From Dethiobacter sp. (GTDB lineage: Bacteria > Bacillota > Dethiobacteria > DTU022 > UBA8154): a stretch of DNA of 64,000 nt. Positions within the stretch are counted from its first letter, which is position 1; every line of letters starts with the position of its first letter. Of the stretch, positions 50,941 to 59,806 are shown in pieces. The notes beneath the pieces are model-generated. The model did not search any database. It saw nothing but the letters and a program-made list of their open reading frames with translations, and was not told the DNA's origin. A program made the position numbers and the translations under genes. Where the stretch lies: contig DYEO01000018.1 of the NCBI GenBank assembly GCA_020725665.1, forward strand, positions 1 through 64,000, read 5' to 3'.

Positions 50941-52047
50941 TCAACCGCCGGAATCTTCGAGGAGCAGGGGATCGATGGGGCAGCGGGCGTAGCGGCGCAC
51001 TGCTGCCGCAAAGGCATGCACATTCTCCGCTGGTGTATGAAGCGGCAGGGCACACCCCGGGCAAACGATAAAACCCCGCGGGCTGTCATAAGCTTTGCGC
51101 AGGCATTCCCGTACCTCCGCCTCCACCTGGGCAGGACTTCCCAGCAGCATGGTTTCGACGGGGTGCACATTGCCGGCGATAACCACCCTATCGCCCACCG
51201 CATCCTTGGCCGCCGCAAGGTCAATCATATCGTCCAGGCTTATAGCCGCCGCCCCTGTTTCCGCCATGTCCTGCCAGATGTGCCGGGTGTCACCGCAGAT
51301 GTGCAGGTGCGGCCCGCTGCCACTATGTTTTATAATCCTCTCCGTATATAACTTCAGGTACGGCACCACAAATTCCCGAAAATGGGCGGGACTGATCAGA
51401 CTGCCCGAAGCCATCGGTTCGGAGATGCTCGTCTTTAATCCCAATTCAGCTACAGCATCAATGTAGTTCAGCGCGCTCTCTGTTACAAGAGCCAGCAGGC
51501 GGTGTACCCACTCTGGACGGCGGTAAAGGTCTTTGAGCAGGTTTTCCGTCCCCCGCAGGGCGGCAGCGGTAGTAAGAGGTCCCCCTACCGAACTGCTGAC
51601 CGGCACCTGCCGGCCGATCCGCTCGTCAATTATTTTCAGGGCTTCCAGGTAAAGGGGCAGGCGCCCTTCCCGGTAAGGGTCTGCAGGATTAAGGCGCGTA
51701 AGGTCAGATTCATCATGGACAACCGGTCCGTCGATATAAGGTATCCCGTCCTCCGGGAATTTAAGTTCGGCGCCCATGGCCTCGGCGATGCCGAAGAGGC
51801 CCGGGCCTACCCCCACTGAATCAGGGCCGTAATCCCGGAAAGCGGCAAACTGTGCCTCCGCCATTAATTTCGGATCATGGCTGTAGCGTGCCACGCTCAC
51901 ACCGATAAGACGGGAGGCGTGCTCGCCGAGATGCAAAATAAAAGGAAGGCGATCCAAATCCCCACCGGCGGCAAATGCGGCCATTCGTTCACGGGGAGTC
52001 ATGGCATCACCGCTATAACCCTTGCCCTTTATCGCCTCCACAGTCAC
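50941..52047 (-). CDS. Uroporphyrinogen decarboxylase-family methyltransferase (MtaA/CmuA-like)
   Basis: Members of this zinc-dependent branch move methyl groups between corrinoid proteins and thiols or folates rather than decarboxylating porphyrins. The 368-aa barrel keeps the zinc ligands (HLHICGDTRHIW; VCPGCALPLHTPAENVHAF) and SISEPMASGSLISP. The GTG at 52047 follows AAAGGAAGAA; an ATG 15 codons later is an alternative start. A corrinoid-protein remnant lies downstream, supporting a methyltransfer role. The substrate is unknown. Confidence 0.85.
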   Translation of the reverse strand: MTVEAIKGKGYSGDAMTPRERMAAFAAGGDLDRLPFILHLGEHASRLIGVSVARYSHDPKLMAEAQFAAFRDYGPDSVGVGPGLFGIAEAMGAELKFPEDGIPYIDGPVVHDESDLTRLNPADPYREGRLPLYLEALKIIDERIGRQVPVSSSVGGPLTTAAALRGTENLLKDLYRRPEWVHRLLALVTESALNYIDAVAELGLKTSISEPMASGSLISPAHFREFVVPYLKLYTERIIKHSGSGPHLHICGDTRHIWQDMAETGAAAISLDDMIDLAAAKDAVGDRVVIAGNVHPVETMLLGSPAQVEAEVRECLRKAYDSPRGFIVCPGCALPLHTPAENVHAFAAAVRRYARCPIDPLLLEDSGG

Positions 52048-52109
52048 TTCTTCCTTTCACTAACTAGTTGTTAACATTTTTCTAAAACTCAACACGCGAC
52101 GACAGCCAT

Positions 52110-53249
52110 TCAGGCACCGATTAATTCCAGCAGGGCTTCAATACGCACCTGCAGGTTTCCCAGATCACCACTTGAGTAATCGCTTTCCAGGTGCAGGTAG
52201 GGAAGCCCCTTTTGCTTAACCATGCGGCCTACGGCAAACGCCTCCACGTTATAGGTGTGACAGGCCTGCCAGGTCAGATCAATGACCCCGTCAACGTTGA
52301 AATCGTTGATCATGCGCTCCAGCAGTTCCAGGCGGTATGTGTTAGGGCTCATACATGAGCAGGGAATATTGTAGTACTTGCGGGCCAGGGCCTCATACGG
52401 ATCGCTGGTGCTGGTATCAACCTGCAGTTCCAGACGTTTATAGCCGGTACAGTTCTCCATGGCCACCACATGCCCCCCCTGCTCTTCTGTCAGGCGGATC
52501 ACTTTTTCGCTGCCCATGCCGACCGGGCAGCCGGTGAGCAGCAGGCGCGGTCCCGGTTTACGGTGGGTATAATTTCCTCCCTCCAGGGTTTCGTAAATCT
52601 GCGTAAGGCGGCGCAGTACTTCTCTCCTATCGCTGCTAAAACCCTTGGACCAGGTAATGTTAATCAAATCAAGGCCGCTGAGGGGCGGGGGGTCCTGTTG
52701 ATTGAGATCGCAAATAGCCTTAACCATCTTCCGCTCGCGGTCGATGATCCCCACCGCTTCCCAGATCGCCGTATCACTTATCTTCACCCCTAGCGCCACT
52801 TCCAAACGCGCACCCAACCGGCGTATCTCCGCTATCCAAAGCTCAAAGGCCGCATCAGCCTCCCGCAGGTGGGGCAACTGCATGACGTGGACAGGCTTGA
52901 GCGAACTCATAATTTCAAACATCTTTTTTTTGCCGTCGCAGGTAGTTTCACCAATAATCAGGTCGGAAAAATAAAAGAACGGGCATTTTCCTGTTATCGC
53001 AAACCCATAGGATGATTTGATCAGGGGGCAGAGATTACGGGGGAGAACCTGTTCCGCGGCACTGATTGTTTCCTCCCTGGTGCCGCAAAGCCCTACGGGA
53101 ATGGCCCCGGCAGCGAGGATCAGTTCTTCGGGGCAGTACGTGCAGTAGATGCCCACAACTTTTTTTTTCTTCGCTTCCCGGTCATGAAAAAGCTCCATCA
53201 TCGTCTGCTCGCGCAGTTGGGTAAATTCCTCAAGCAGTTTTTCCAGCAT
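52110..53249 (-). CDS. Double-cubane-cluster / 2-hydroxyacyl-CoA dehydratase-family protein (YjiM/HgdB-like)
   Basis: This 379-aa protein belongs to the HgdB/BcrC superfamily: VVGIYCTYCPEELILAAGAI at the N-terminus, ETTCDGKKKMFEIMSSLKPV, LLLTGCPVGMGSEKVIRL, and IDLTWQACHTYNVEA near the C-terminus. The GETTCDGKKKM motif is typical of the YjiM/double-cubane reductases, which perform low-potential electron transfer with an ATP-driven activator. No activator gene (HgdC-like) lies next to it. It is on the same strand as, and probably co-transcribed with, the UroD-type gene. Confidence 0.88.
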   Translation of the reverse strand: MLEKLLEEFTQLREQTMMELFHDREAKKKKVVGIYCTYCPEELILAAGAIPVGLCGTREETISAAEQVLPRNLCPLIKSSYGFAITGKCPFFYFSDLIIGETTCDGKKKMFEIMSSLKPVHVMQLPHLREADAAFELWIAEIRRLGARLEVALGVKISDTAIWEAVGIIDRERKMVKAICDLNQQDPPPLSGLDLINITWSKGFSSDRREVLRRLTQIYETLEGGNYTHRKPGPRLLLTGCPVGMGSEKVIRLTEEQGGHVVAMENCTGYKRLELQVDTSTSDPYEALARKYYNIPCSCMSPNTYRLELLERMINDFNVDGVIDLTWQACHTYNVEAFAVGRMVKQKGLPYLHLESDYSSGDLGNLQVRIEALLELIGA

Positions 53250-53291
53250 CCCTTGCCCACTTCCCCTCTTAACCTTGTAAGGAAATCTTGT

Positions 53292-54362
53292 TTAAACCTC
53301 AACCAGCGCATACCCCCGGCTCCCCAACCCCGCTTCTTCAGCGAAAACCAGCTGGTGCGCACCTTCTACACCGGTAAAATCGGCCAGTCTTTTTCCGGGA
53401 TAAGCCCGGGTAATTGCCGTTTCCACCAGGTCGAAGGAAGCCTGCTCCACGGCCAGGGGATCCCTGCCCGCAAGCATTCCCAGGTCGGACACAAGCGGCG
53501 CAGGGCTCCAGGAGCGGCAGTCGCAATAGGGGGTAACATCCATAAGAAAGCTCACATAAAAGGCGCGCCCCTGCTTGTTGGCGAGGACCACCGCACAGGC
53601 CTCCACGAGGCGTTTTTGCAGCTCCACCCCTTCCAGGTCAAAGCAAAGGGGGATGGCCCGCTGCGGGCAGCTCACCAGACAGTCACCGCAGCTGGTACAA
53701 CGCTCTTGATCGATGAAATAGCCGTCATCCCGTTGCAGCACCGCCCCCCGTAGGCACTGCTGCAGGCAGAGACCGCAGCCGGTACAAAGCTGTTGGTCAA
53801 TCACGGGTTTCCGCCTGGTGTGCAGCTTCAACTTGCCGGGCCGGGCCACCGCGCCCACACCGAGGTTTTTTAAGATACCGCCAAAGCCCGTGTCTTCATG
53901 GCCTTTGAAATGGGTAAGTACCACCAGCTTATCCGCTTCGTAAATAGCGGCGCCGACCTTGACTTCCCCCAGGTCCCCGCCGCTTTTGACCACGCGGTAG
54001 TCGAGGCCGCGCAGGCCGTCCGCGATCACCAGCGGGGCCCCTGTAACAGCCGCGTCAAACCCGTTAAAGCGGGCCGTCTCCAGGTGGGCAGGGGCATGAT
54101 AACGCCTGCGCATAAAGAGGGTGTTGCAGTCGGTCAAAAAGGGAACGGCTCCCTTTCCCTTGATGATACTAACGGGAACGCTGACAAACTGGGGTCTCAA
54201 CATGCGCGTATTTCCCAGCTCGCCAAAATGGAGCTTGACGGCGGTGAGCTCCCCCTCCCGTACAAAGCCGTCCAGTCCGGCGGCGAGGCATAACCTGCGC
54301 AATTTTTCCAGTACGCCGTCTTCCGGCGCGCCGTTCAGGTTGCTGAAATAAACCTTTTCCAT
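53292..54362 (-). CDS. DUF362 protein with two 4Fe-4S ferredoxin motifs
   Basis: From the ATG at 54362 the protein is 356 aa. The DUF362 domain (VKLHFGELGNTRMLRPQFV; VVLTHFKGHEDTGFGG) is interrupted by a bacterial ferredoxin pair (CTGCGLCLQQC; CTSCGDCLVSCP) near residues 190-225. DUF362 proteins are uncharacterised redox or radical-handling proteins. The start lies 7 bp after the stop of the upstream lipoprotein gene, so it is in that operon. Its SD is weak. Confidence 0.88.
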   Translation of the reverse strand: MEKVYFSNLNGAPEDGVLEKLRRLCLAAGLDGFVREGELTAVKLHFGELGNTRMLRPQFVSVPVSIIKGKGAVPFLTDCNTLFMRRRYHAPAHLETARFNGFDAAVTGAPLVIADGLRGLDYRVVKSGGDLGEVKVGAAIYEADKLVVLTHFKGHEDTGFGGILKNLGVGAVARPGKLKLHTRRKPVIDQQLCTGCGLCLQQCLRGAVLQRDDGYFIDQERCTSCGDCLVSCPQRAIPLCFDLEGVELQKRLVEACAVVLANKQGRAFYVSFLMDVTPYCDCRSWSPAPLVSDLGMLAGRDPLAVEQASFDLVETAITRAYPGKRLADFTGVEGAHQLVFAEEAGLGSRGYALVEV

Positions 54363-54369
54363 AATACGT

Positions 54370-55449
54370 TTATTTCCATCCATCAAAGGCGGAAAGGTTC
54401 TCGCTGTGGACCATGCCAAGCGGCGTCCAGTAGATGTCTTCCCGCAGTTCATGGCCTTCCAGCACCTTGAGGGCGAGGATTAGCCCTCCCTTGCCGAAAA
54501 GAAACGGGGACATGGCCACAGTCCCGTCCAGTTCGCCCCGGCGAATGGATTCCCGCGCCTCATCGATAAAATCAACACCCACAACGACCACATATTTCTT
54601 CTTGCCCGCAGCCTGAAGCGCTTCCACCGCCCCCAGGGCCATGACGTCGTTGGCGCAGAAGATCCCCTTGATGTCAGGGTGCGCCTGGATAAGAGAGGCG
54701 GTAATGTCATAGGCCGTCCTGCGGTCCCAGTTGCCGGGCTGCACGGAGACAAGCTCGATCTTGTCAGTATTTTCAAAGGCCTGACGGGCCCCGTTCTTCC
54801 GTGCTTCGCCCTGGGCCGCACCCGGCAGACCCTCAATAACAGCTACCTTACCGGAACCAATTTTGTCGATAATGTACTGGGCCCCGATCTCACCCTGCTT
54901 GGCAAAATCAGAGGTAATAAAGGCTTCGATGCGGGCGCCGGCCGCCTCGGCCGCCTCCGCATCCACGCTGGTCCCCACCGCGATGACGGGGATGCCTTTG
55001 CGCGTGGCCTCGGCGACGCCGGGCACCAAGTTATAAGGAGTAATCGCGGAAAGGGCGACGGCATCATAGTCCTTAGCCAGCACCGTCTGCAGCGCTTCAA
55101 GCTGGGAATTGACGTCGTCTTCCTTGGGCGCGGAGAGCACATCCACGTGGACGCCATATTCCCGGGCTGCTGCTTCATAACCTTCCTTCATCGTAATCCA
55201 GAAGGGATTGGCCAGCGTAATCAGCAGGGCGGCAATCTTGTAATCTCCGCCAGCTTGCGGCAGAGGGGCCAGTAGTTCCAGCAGCCTTGCTTCCGCCTCC
55301 TCATAACCGGCACTGGCCTCTGGAGGCGCTCCCTTTTCTTCACCGCCTTTTCTCCCCGCATCGCCGGCGCAGCCCAGCAAAGGGACAGCCAGGAGAAAGA
55401 CTGTCAGCATTACGGCAACGAGCTTGTAGGAAAATAATTTGTTTAACAT
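54370..55449 (-). CDS. Ribose-type ABC substrate-binding lipoprotein (first copy)
   Basis: This is a periplasmic-binding-protein-4 family sugar/nucleoside receptor. The signal peptide ends in a lipobox (VPLLGC), so it is membrane-tethered. The core shows IAALLITLANPFWITMKEGY, GIPVIAVGTSVDAEAAEAAG, GKVAVIEGLPGAAQGEARKN and GIFCANDVMALGAVEALQ. It is 359 aa and about half identical by eye to the second copy at 58676-59806, but the permease and ATPase genes are adjacent only to that second copy. A PfkB kinase gene precedes it. Confidence 0.9.
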   Translation of the reverse strand: MLNKLFSYKLVAVMLTVFLLAVPLLGCAGDAGRKGGEEKGAPPEASAGYEEAEARLLELLAPLPQAGGDYKIAALLITLANPFWITMKEGYEAAAREYGVHVDVLSAPKEDDVNSQLEALQTVLAKDYDAVALSAITPYNLVPGVAEATRKGIPVIAVGTSVDAEAAEAAGARIEAFITSDFAKQGEIGAQYIIDKIGSGKVAVIEGLPGAAQGEARKNGARQAFENTDKIELVSVQPGNWDRRTAYDITASLIQAHPDIKGIFCANDVMALGAVEALQAAGKKKYVVVVGVDFIDEARESIRRGELDGTVAMSPFLFGKGGLILALKVLEGHELREDIYWTPLGMVHSENLSAFDGWK

Positions 55450-55479
55450 CTTGATCCCCCTTAAATTTAATTTTTATCC

Positions 55480-56418
55480 TTACTTATGTTCCTGCAGAAA
55501 AGCCCGCACCTGTTCTTCTCCTGCCTGCAGCCTCGCTCCCAAACGGGTGCATTTGAGGGCGGCACAGGCGGAGGCAAATTGCAGGGAGGCCTTTTGCCCC
55601 TCTCCCTGGAAAAAATAAGCATGAATCAGACCGCCGGCAAAAGCGTCTCCGGCGCCGGTGGTGTCCACCGCTTTCACCGCAAAGGCTGGCACGTGGATCG
55701 TCTCTGTCTCCGTCACCCAGATTGCCCCCGCCTCCCCCAGGGTGGCAATTAAACCCAGGGGCGGCCGATAATTGTGATATAGCCGGTCTGCAGCCTGCCA
55801 GGGGTCAGTTTCCCCGGCCAGCTCCTGCAGCGCTTCCCTGCCGCCGCAAAACAGGCTGCAGCAGGAGAGTATCTCCTCGATCTCTTCCCTGACGATACCG
55901 CACAACTCCATGAAAGAGGGGGCACATTCCAGGGCAAAAACTACTGGTATTTCCCGTTCCCGGGCCAGGCGGGCCAGCTTTAGCGCCGGCTGCCCTGGGA
56001 ACATATCGGTATAAAAAACCCCTATCCCCTCCAGCATGGACCCGTTTACATCTGCCGCCTGTAGGGAGAGGAGGCTGTCCCCGGGATTGACGAAGATGGA
56101 GCGGGCGCCGCGTCCATCCACCGTCACATAGGTGTGGAGAGTGGTGCCGTTGGCTCTGATCTTAATGTTCGACGTATCCACACCGACCCGGGACAGCTCA
56201 TCTTTAAAAACCACGCCGTAATGATCATCGCCCAAAGCGGCCACCAGGGAAGCTGGCGTGCCAAGGCGCGCCAGGGCGACGAGTACGTTGGCACAGCTTC
56301 CCCCCGGCAATAACTGTTCTCCGTAGATAAAAGCAAAGCTGTCTTCCCGCGGTAGGGAACCGCACTGCAGCACAATATCCATGGCAGCCGCGCCTAAACC
56401 CAATACTTTTTTGCTCAC
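55480..56418 (-). CDS. PfkB-family carbohydrate/nucleoside kinase
   Basis: This is a ribokinase-superfamily enzyme that phosphorylates a sugar or nucleoside hydroxyl with ATP. The 312-aa protein has the N-terminal GLGAAAMDIVLQCGSLP, LLPGGSCANVLVALARLG, and the catalytic VDTTGAGDAFAGGLIHAYF with its Asp. It overlaps the DUF436 gene by 4 bp. Because a PsuG-like gene is two genes upstream, a pseudouridine-kinase-like role is plausible, but ribose or another nucleoside is equally possible. Confidence 0.9.
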   Translation of the reverse strand: MSKKVLGLGAAAMDIVLQCGSLPREDSFAFIYGEQLLPGGSCANVLVALARLGTPASLVAALGDDHYGVVFKDELSRVGVDTSNIKIRANGTTLHTYVTVDGRGARSIFVNPGDSLLSLQAADVNGSMLEGIGVFYTDMFPGQPALKLARLAREREIPVVFALECAPSFMELCGIVREEIEEILSCCSLFCGGREALQELAGETDPWQAADRLYHNYRPPLGLIATLGEAGAIWVTETETIHVPAFAVKAVDTTGAGDAFAGGLIHAYFFQGEGQKASLQFASACAALKCTRLGARLQAGEEQVRAFLQEHK

Positions 56419-56987
56419 GGAGTTTGGTCTCCTTTCTTTTTGTACCTGGCCCGTTCCCCGCCGATCAGCTTGGGGCGGGAGCGGGCGGCTACAACCCTTG
56501 CCCCACCGATGTACTCCCTGCTCAGGAGCAGGGGAAAGACCACGGGCTTGAGATGCATGCCGATCATGGTAAGGCCGATATCCAGCCCCAGCTCCCCACG
56601 CACCGCTTCCACCACCACCGGGTCATGGAAGTACTCATAGGCGACGGCGGCAAATGTCCCTCCTGCTTCCGCAACGGGTAGGACACTGACCTCATCCAGC
56701 TCTTTTTGCCGCAACAGCTCCCTCTCGATAATCAGGGCCCTGTTCAGGTGCTCACAGCACTGCACCGCCAGCCAAGCCTGGGGAGGCTTATGCTGCCAGA
56801 GGGCGCGGCAAATGGCCCGGGCCAGTTCCGGGTCCCCTGTGGTATCGGCGCGATGCCCCTCTACTCTGCTGATGCTGCAAGAAACAACAAAAATTGCTCC
56901 GGGCCGGGGCGGTGCCAGGGCGGTTAATTCTTCCAGTACCTCCCGGGCCTGTACATAAACCCCGTTAACACCGTTAACCTCCCGCAA
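56415..56987 (-). CDS. DUF436 protein (TIGR01440, YwlG-like)
   Basis: This family has no known reaction. Motifs are clear: WLAVQCCEHLNRALIIERE, VAEAGGTFAAVAYEYFHDPV, LDIGLTMIGMHLKPVVFPL and ARSRPKLIGGERARYKK. I chose the TTG at 56987, 8 nt after AAGGAGG, giving 190 aa; a GTG nine codons earlier lacks an SD. It overlaps the kinase by 4 bp and the upstream PsuG-like gene by 14 bp, so all three are translated as a unit. Confidence 0.88.
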   Translation of the reverse strand: MREVNGVNGVYVQAREVLEELTALAPPRPGAIFVVSCSISRVEGHRADTTGDPELARAICRALWQHKPPQAWLAVQCCEHLNRALIIERELLRQKELDEVSVLPVAEAGGTFAAVAYEYFHDPVVVEAVRGELGLDIGLTMIGMHLKPVVFPLLLSREYIGGARVVAARSRPKLIGGERARYKKKGDQTP

Positions 56988-57828
56988 GGTTGTCCCCTCC
57001 TTCCCAGAGAGCACGCAGACGGCAGGCCAGGTGGATATTGGCGATCAGTGCCAGGAGCTGCAGCAGGGAGGCGTATCCCCCACTGGCCAGGTCCAGGGCT
57101 GCGTTGACCGCGGGATGAAAGTCAAGGCCCGCCCTTTGGGCTTCTTCGCCCCGCTGCAGCGCTGTCGCCAGCATCTCTTCCCGTCCTTCCAGGCGCAGGG
57201 AAAGGGGCAGGGGATTAAAGAGCACTGCGCTTTTGCCTTCCTCACGGCAAGAGAGGCTCGCTGCTTCCGCCTCTGTAAGCAGGGCAGCATCAAGGGCGCC
57301 GGGAGGTTCGCGGAAAAGAAAGCCGTCAAGGTAATCACGCCTCCAGCCAAGGAGACGTACTCCCCTTTTACGTAAAAAGGCCAGGCTGGCTCCCTGTTCC
57401 AACGCATCTTTGAAGGCAGAGGCGAGGAGCAGGTCCGCGCTGCGGGGCAGTTCGTGCAGATCATCGGAGACAATCCCCTGGCGCACCCCGCCTATCCCTG
57501 CGGTCACAACAAGGCATCGCTCCTTTCCCGGCAGCGCCGCAGCCGCGCATAGCAGGGCAGAAGCGGTGAGAAAGCCGCCCGCGCCGCAGGCAGCCGCTTC
57601 CGCCAGTGTTGTGCCGTTAATACGGGGCCACTCTTTTCTTCTTACCTTCAAAAACCGGGGCAGCAATCCTGCCCGCAGTTTGCCTTCTTCCAGCCATAGC
57701 AGCTCCACGTCCGCGGCGGCGGGCCAGAGGTAGAGCAGAAGTTCATCCTTCAGGGAGGTCAGGCCACGACCCAGCAGAGCCGTCTCCACCAGGATAGGAG
57801 CTTTATTATGGATCGGAAAATCAAGCAT
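56974..57828 (-). CDS. Divergent pseudouridine-5'-phosphate glycosidase-like protein (PsuG/IndA family)
   Basis: PsuG breaks the C-C bond of pseudouridine 5'-phosphate. The family pattern is visible: LVETALLGRGL (catalytic Glu region), LKVRRKEWPRINGTTLAEAA (Lys region), VVTAGIGGVRQGIVSDDLHE, then SAFKDALEQGASLAFLRKRG where the second catalytic Lys aligns, LFNPLPLSL and a C-terminal ANIHLAC. Similarity is partial, so the substrate may differ. The ATG at 57828 is far (16 nt) from the GGAGG; a GTG at 57858 would add ten residues. Neighbouring PfkB kinase and ABC importer support a nucleoside-degrading role. Confidence 0.7.
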   Translation of the reverse strand: MLDFPIHNKAPILVETALLGRGLTSLKDELLLYLWPAAADVELLWLEEGKLRAGLLPRFLKVRRKEWPRINGTTLAEAAACGAGGFLTASALLCAAAALPGKERCLVVTAGIGGVRQGIVSDDLHELPRSADLLLASAFKDALEQGASLAFLRKRGVRLLGWRRDYLDGFLFREPPGALDAALLTEAEAASLSCREEGKSAVLFNPLPLSLRLEGREEMLATALQRGEEAQRAGLDFHPAVNAALDLASGGYASLLQLLALIANIHLACRLRALWEGGDNLAGG

Positions 57829-57883
57829 ATGTTTTATATTAATACCTCCCACACACACGGCGGACTATCTACTGATAATAGAA

Positions 57884-58663
57884 TTACGTTTTTAACATAC
57901 CTGCCGGGCATACTGCCAGGCAACGGCCCTGGCAGAAAACTTTTTCCTGGCTTTTTCTGCAAAGGGTATGGTCGGTTCTGCTGACAGGGTCAAGCCAGAC
58001 GACATTCTCGTCAGGCATTTGGGGGTTCCTCAGGGTGTTTCCTTCAGCGATGGCATTACCTGGGCATCCTTCAAGGCATCTAGCGCAAGAGGTCCCCAGA
58101 CAGGCTTTTTCCTCCAGAAGGGGCGTGGCAGGAAGTTCTGCTGCCGTTACGATGCTGTTGTAGCGTACCCGGGGGCCGTATTTTGGATTGACAACCAGGT
58201 TGTTTAACCCGAATTCACCCAGTCCGGCGCGGACCGCGGCATGGCGATGCGAAAATGGGGCAACACCATGCTTTTCGTAATAATTGTTGTACTGCTTGCC
58301 ATAAGTTGGCGTAAAAAACAGCGTTCGATAGCCCTGTTCCTGGAACAAGAGGGTCAGGCGCAAAGAAACCTGTTCCAGGCGGGTATTGATAATCTCAAAC
58401 CCTGAAGTATAATAGAAATAGTTCTGGAGAAGTTCAGGGCGCTCTTCTTCCGGTACGGCCGGCGATCCTTTCATCATCTCCTCGCGGTAGAGCACCCCTT
58501 TCGGTATGGGAACCCCGATAACCACTACATTTCTGGCCTTCTCCAGAAAGTCCCGGGGATGGTGCCCGGAAGGGGCACCGTCAAAACGCTCTACCGGAGC
58601 AACGCCAAGTAACGCTATACCCTCTGTTGAAGCGATCCTTTCTAATTCCCCTCTGATATCCAT
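57884..58663 (-). CDS. QueG-like 4Fe-4S protein
   Basis: This 259-aa protein resembles epoxyqueuosine reductase and reductive-dehalogenase-like cobalamin/Fe-S enzymes: HRHAAVRAGLGEFGLNNLVV, then ferredoxin motifs CARCLEGCPGNAI and CQGRCLAVCPAGML. QueG proper has extra C-terminal HEAT repeats that are absent. Whether it binds a corrinoid is not evident from the sequence. It lies between the PsuG-like gene and the second binding protein in the same operon. Confidence 0.82.
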   Translation of the reverse strand: MDIRGELERIASTEGIALLGVAPVERFDGAPSGHHPRDFLEKARNVVVIGVPIPKGVLYREEMMKGSPAVPEEERPELLQNYFYYTSGFEIINTRLEQVSLRLTLLFQEQGYRTLFFTPTYGKQYNNYYEKHGVAPFSHRHAAVRAGLGEFGLNNLVVNPKYGPRVRYNSIVTAAELPATPLLEEKACLGTSCARCLEGCPGNAIAEGNTLRNPQMPDENVVWLDPVSRTDHTLCRKSQEKVFCQGRCLAVCPAGMLKT

Positions 58664-58675
58664 AAAACTATTCCT

Positions 58676-59806
58676 TTATTCCCATCCTTCAAATTCGGCA
58701 ACATTTTCTTTACTTACCAGGGCCAGCGGGGAAAAGACTTCGTCGGGAATAGCGTGTCCCTGCACGGTCTTCAAGGCCAGGATCAGGGCCGCTTTCGAGT
58801 ACACCCTAATGGAATAGGCGATGCTGCCGTCCAGTTTTCCTTCCTTGATGGCCTCATGGGCTTCGGAAATGAAATCGACACCGAAAATGATCACACCTTC
58901 ACGCTTGCCAGCCGCTTCCAGGGCGTCCGCCGCCGCGAGGGCCATAACGTCGTTGCAGCAAAAAATGGCCCTGATATCCGGGTGGGCTTGCAGAATGTTG
59001 GAGGCAATATTATAAGCGGTGTTACGATCCCAGTTGCCGGGCTGGATACTGACGATCTCCACGTTTTCGGCTGCCTCGAACACCTTTTTTGCACCCGCGG
59101 TCCGCCCCTCGCTCTGTCCCGCCCCCGGAATGCCCTGGATAATAGCCACCTTGCCTCCAGCCGGCCCCAGTTTTTCCACGATATATTCTGCGGCCATGGC
59201 GCCCTGCTCCTCGTAATCAACGGTTATCCTGCCGTCCAGCCAGCCGCCGGCTTCCTTCAACGCTTCCTTGCTGATAGGCGGGCCCAGGTTAATGACCTTG
59301 ATGCCCTTCTTGTTAGCTCTAACCACTCCCGGCACCAGGTTAAAAGGCTCGATGGGAGAGGCCACGATAGCTGCATAATCCCTGGCCACCATAGCATCCA
59401 GAGTCTCCAGCTGCGACTTGGTATCTCCCTCAGTAGGAGCTGCCATGACTGCAACTTCGATCCCCAGTTCTGCACCCGCCTTTTCATAGCCCTCTTTCAT
59501 GGCTACCCAAAAAGGATTAGCCAGGGTAATGATCAGAACCCCTATTTTTTCGCCGGTGTTGAACTCGGGTAGGGGAGCAAGTTGATCCATTAAGACCTGC
59601 TCTATCTCTTGTGCTTTGGAGTTCATGGCAGGACCAGCAGCTGTTTTTTCAACTTCATCATCGTCTTCTTTTACTTCTTCTGCCGCACCGGTGCCGGTTT
59701 TTTCTCCACTGGCGGGTGGAGAAGCCGGAGAACCACATCCGGCTGCGAAAGCTACCAGGGAAAACAGCAACATAAAGGCAAGCATTCTTTTCATCTTTTC
59801 TTTCAT
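58676..59806 (-). CDS. Ribose-type ABC substrate-binding lipoprotein (second copy)
   Basis: This is a 376-aa lipoprotein (lipobox FAAGC) with an acidic linker (AAEEVKEDDDEVEKTA) and the peripla_BP_4 core (IGVLIITLANPFWVAMKEGY, GKVAIIQGIPGAGQSEGRTA, AIFCCNDVMALAAADALEAA). Its start overlaps the permease stop by 4 bp, making it the importer's direct partner. It is a paralogue of 54370-55449 with the same ligand-site pattern. Confidence 0.92.
   Translation of the reverse strand: MKEKMKRMLAFMLLFSLVAFAAGCGSPASPPASGEKTGTGAAEEVKEDDDEVEKTAAGPAMNSKAQEIEQVLMDQLAPLPEFNTGEKIGVLIITLANPFWVAMKEGYEKAGAELGIEVAVMAAPTEGDTKSQLETLDAMVARDYAAIVASPIEPFNLVPGVVRANKKGIKVINLGPPISKEALKEAGGWLDGRITVDYEEQGAMAAEYIVEKLGPAGGKVAIIQGIPGAGQSEGRTAGAKKVFEAAENVEIVSIQPGNWDRNTAYNIASNILQAHPDIRAIFCCNDVMALAAADALEAAGKREGVIIFGVDFISEAHEAIKEGKLDGSIAYSIRVYSKAALILALKTVQGHAIPDEVFSPLALVSKENVAEFEGWE

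Noticed and set aside
50742..51224. A 160-aa gene overlapping the UroD-type gene on the same strand
   Set aside because: Most of it is the UroD-type gene in another frame; the remainder is noncoding before the corrinoid remnant.
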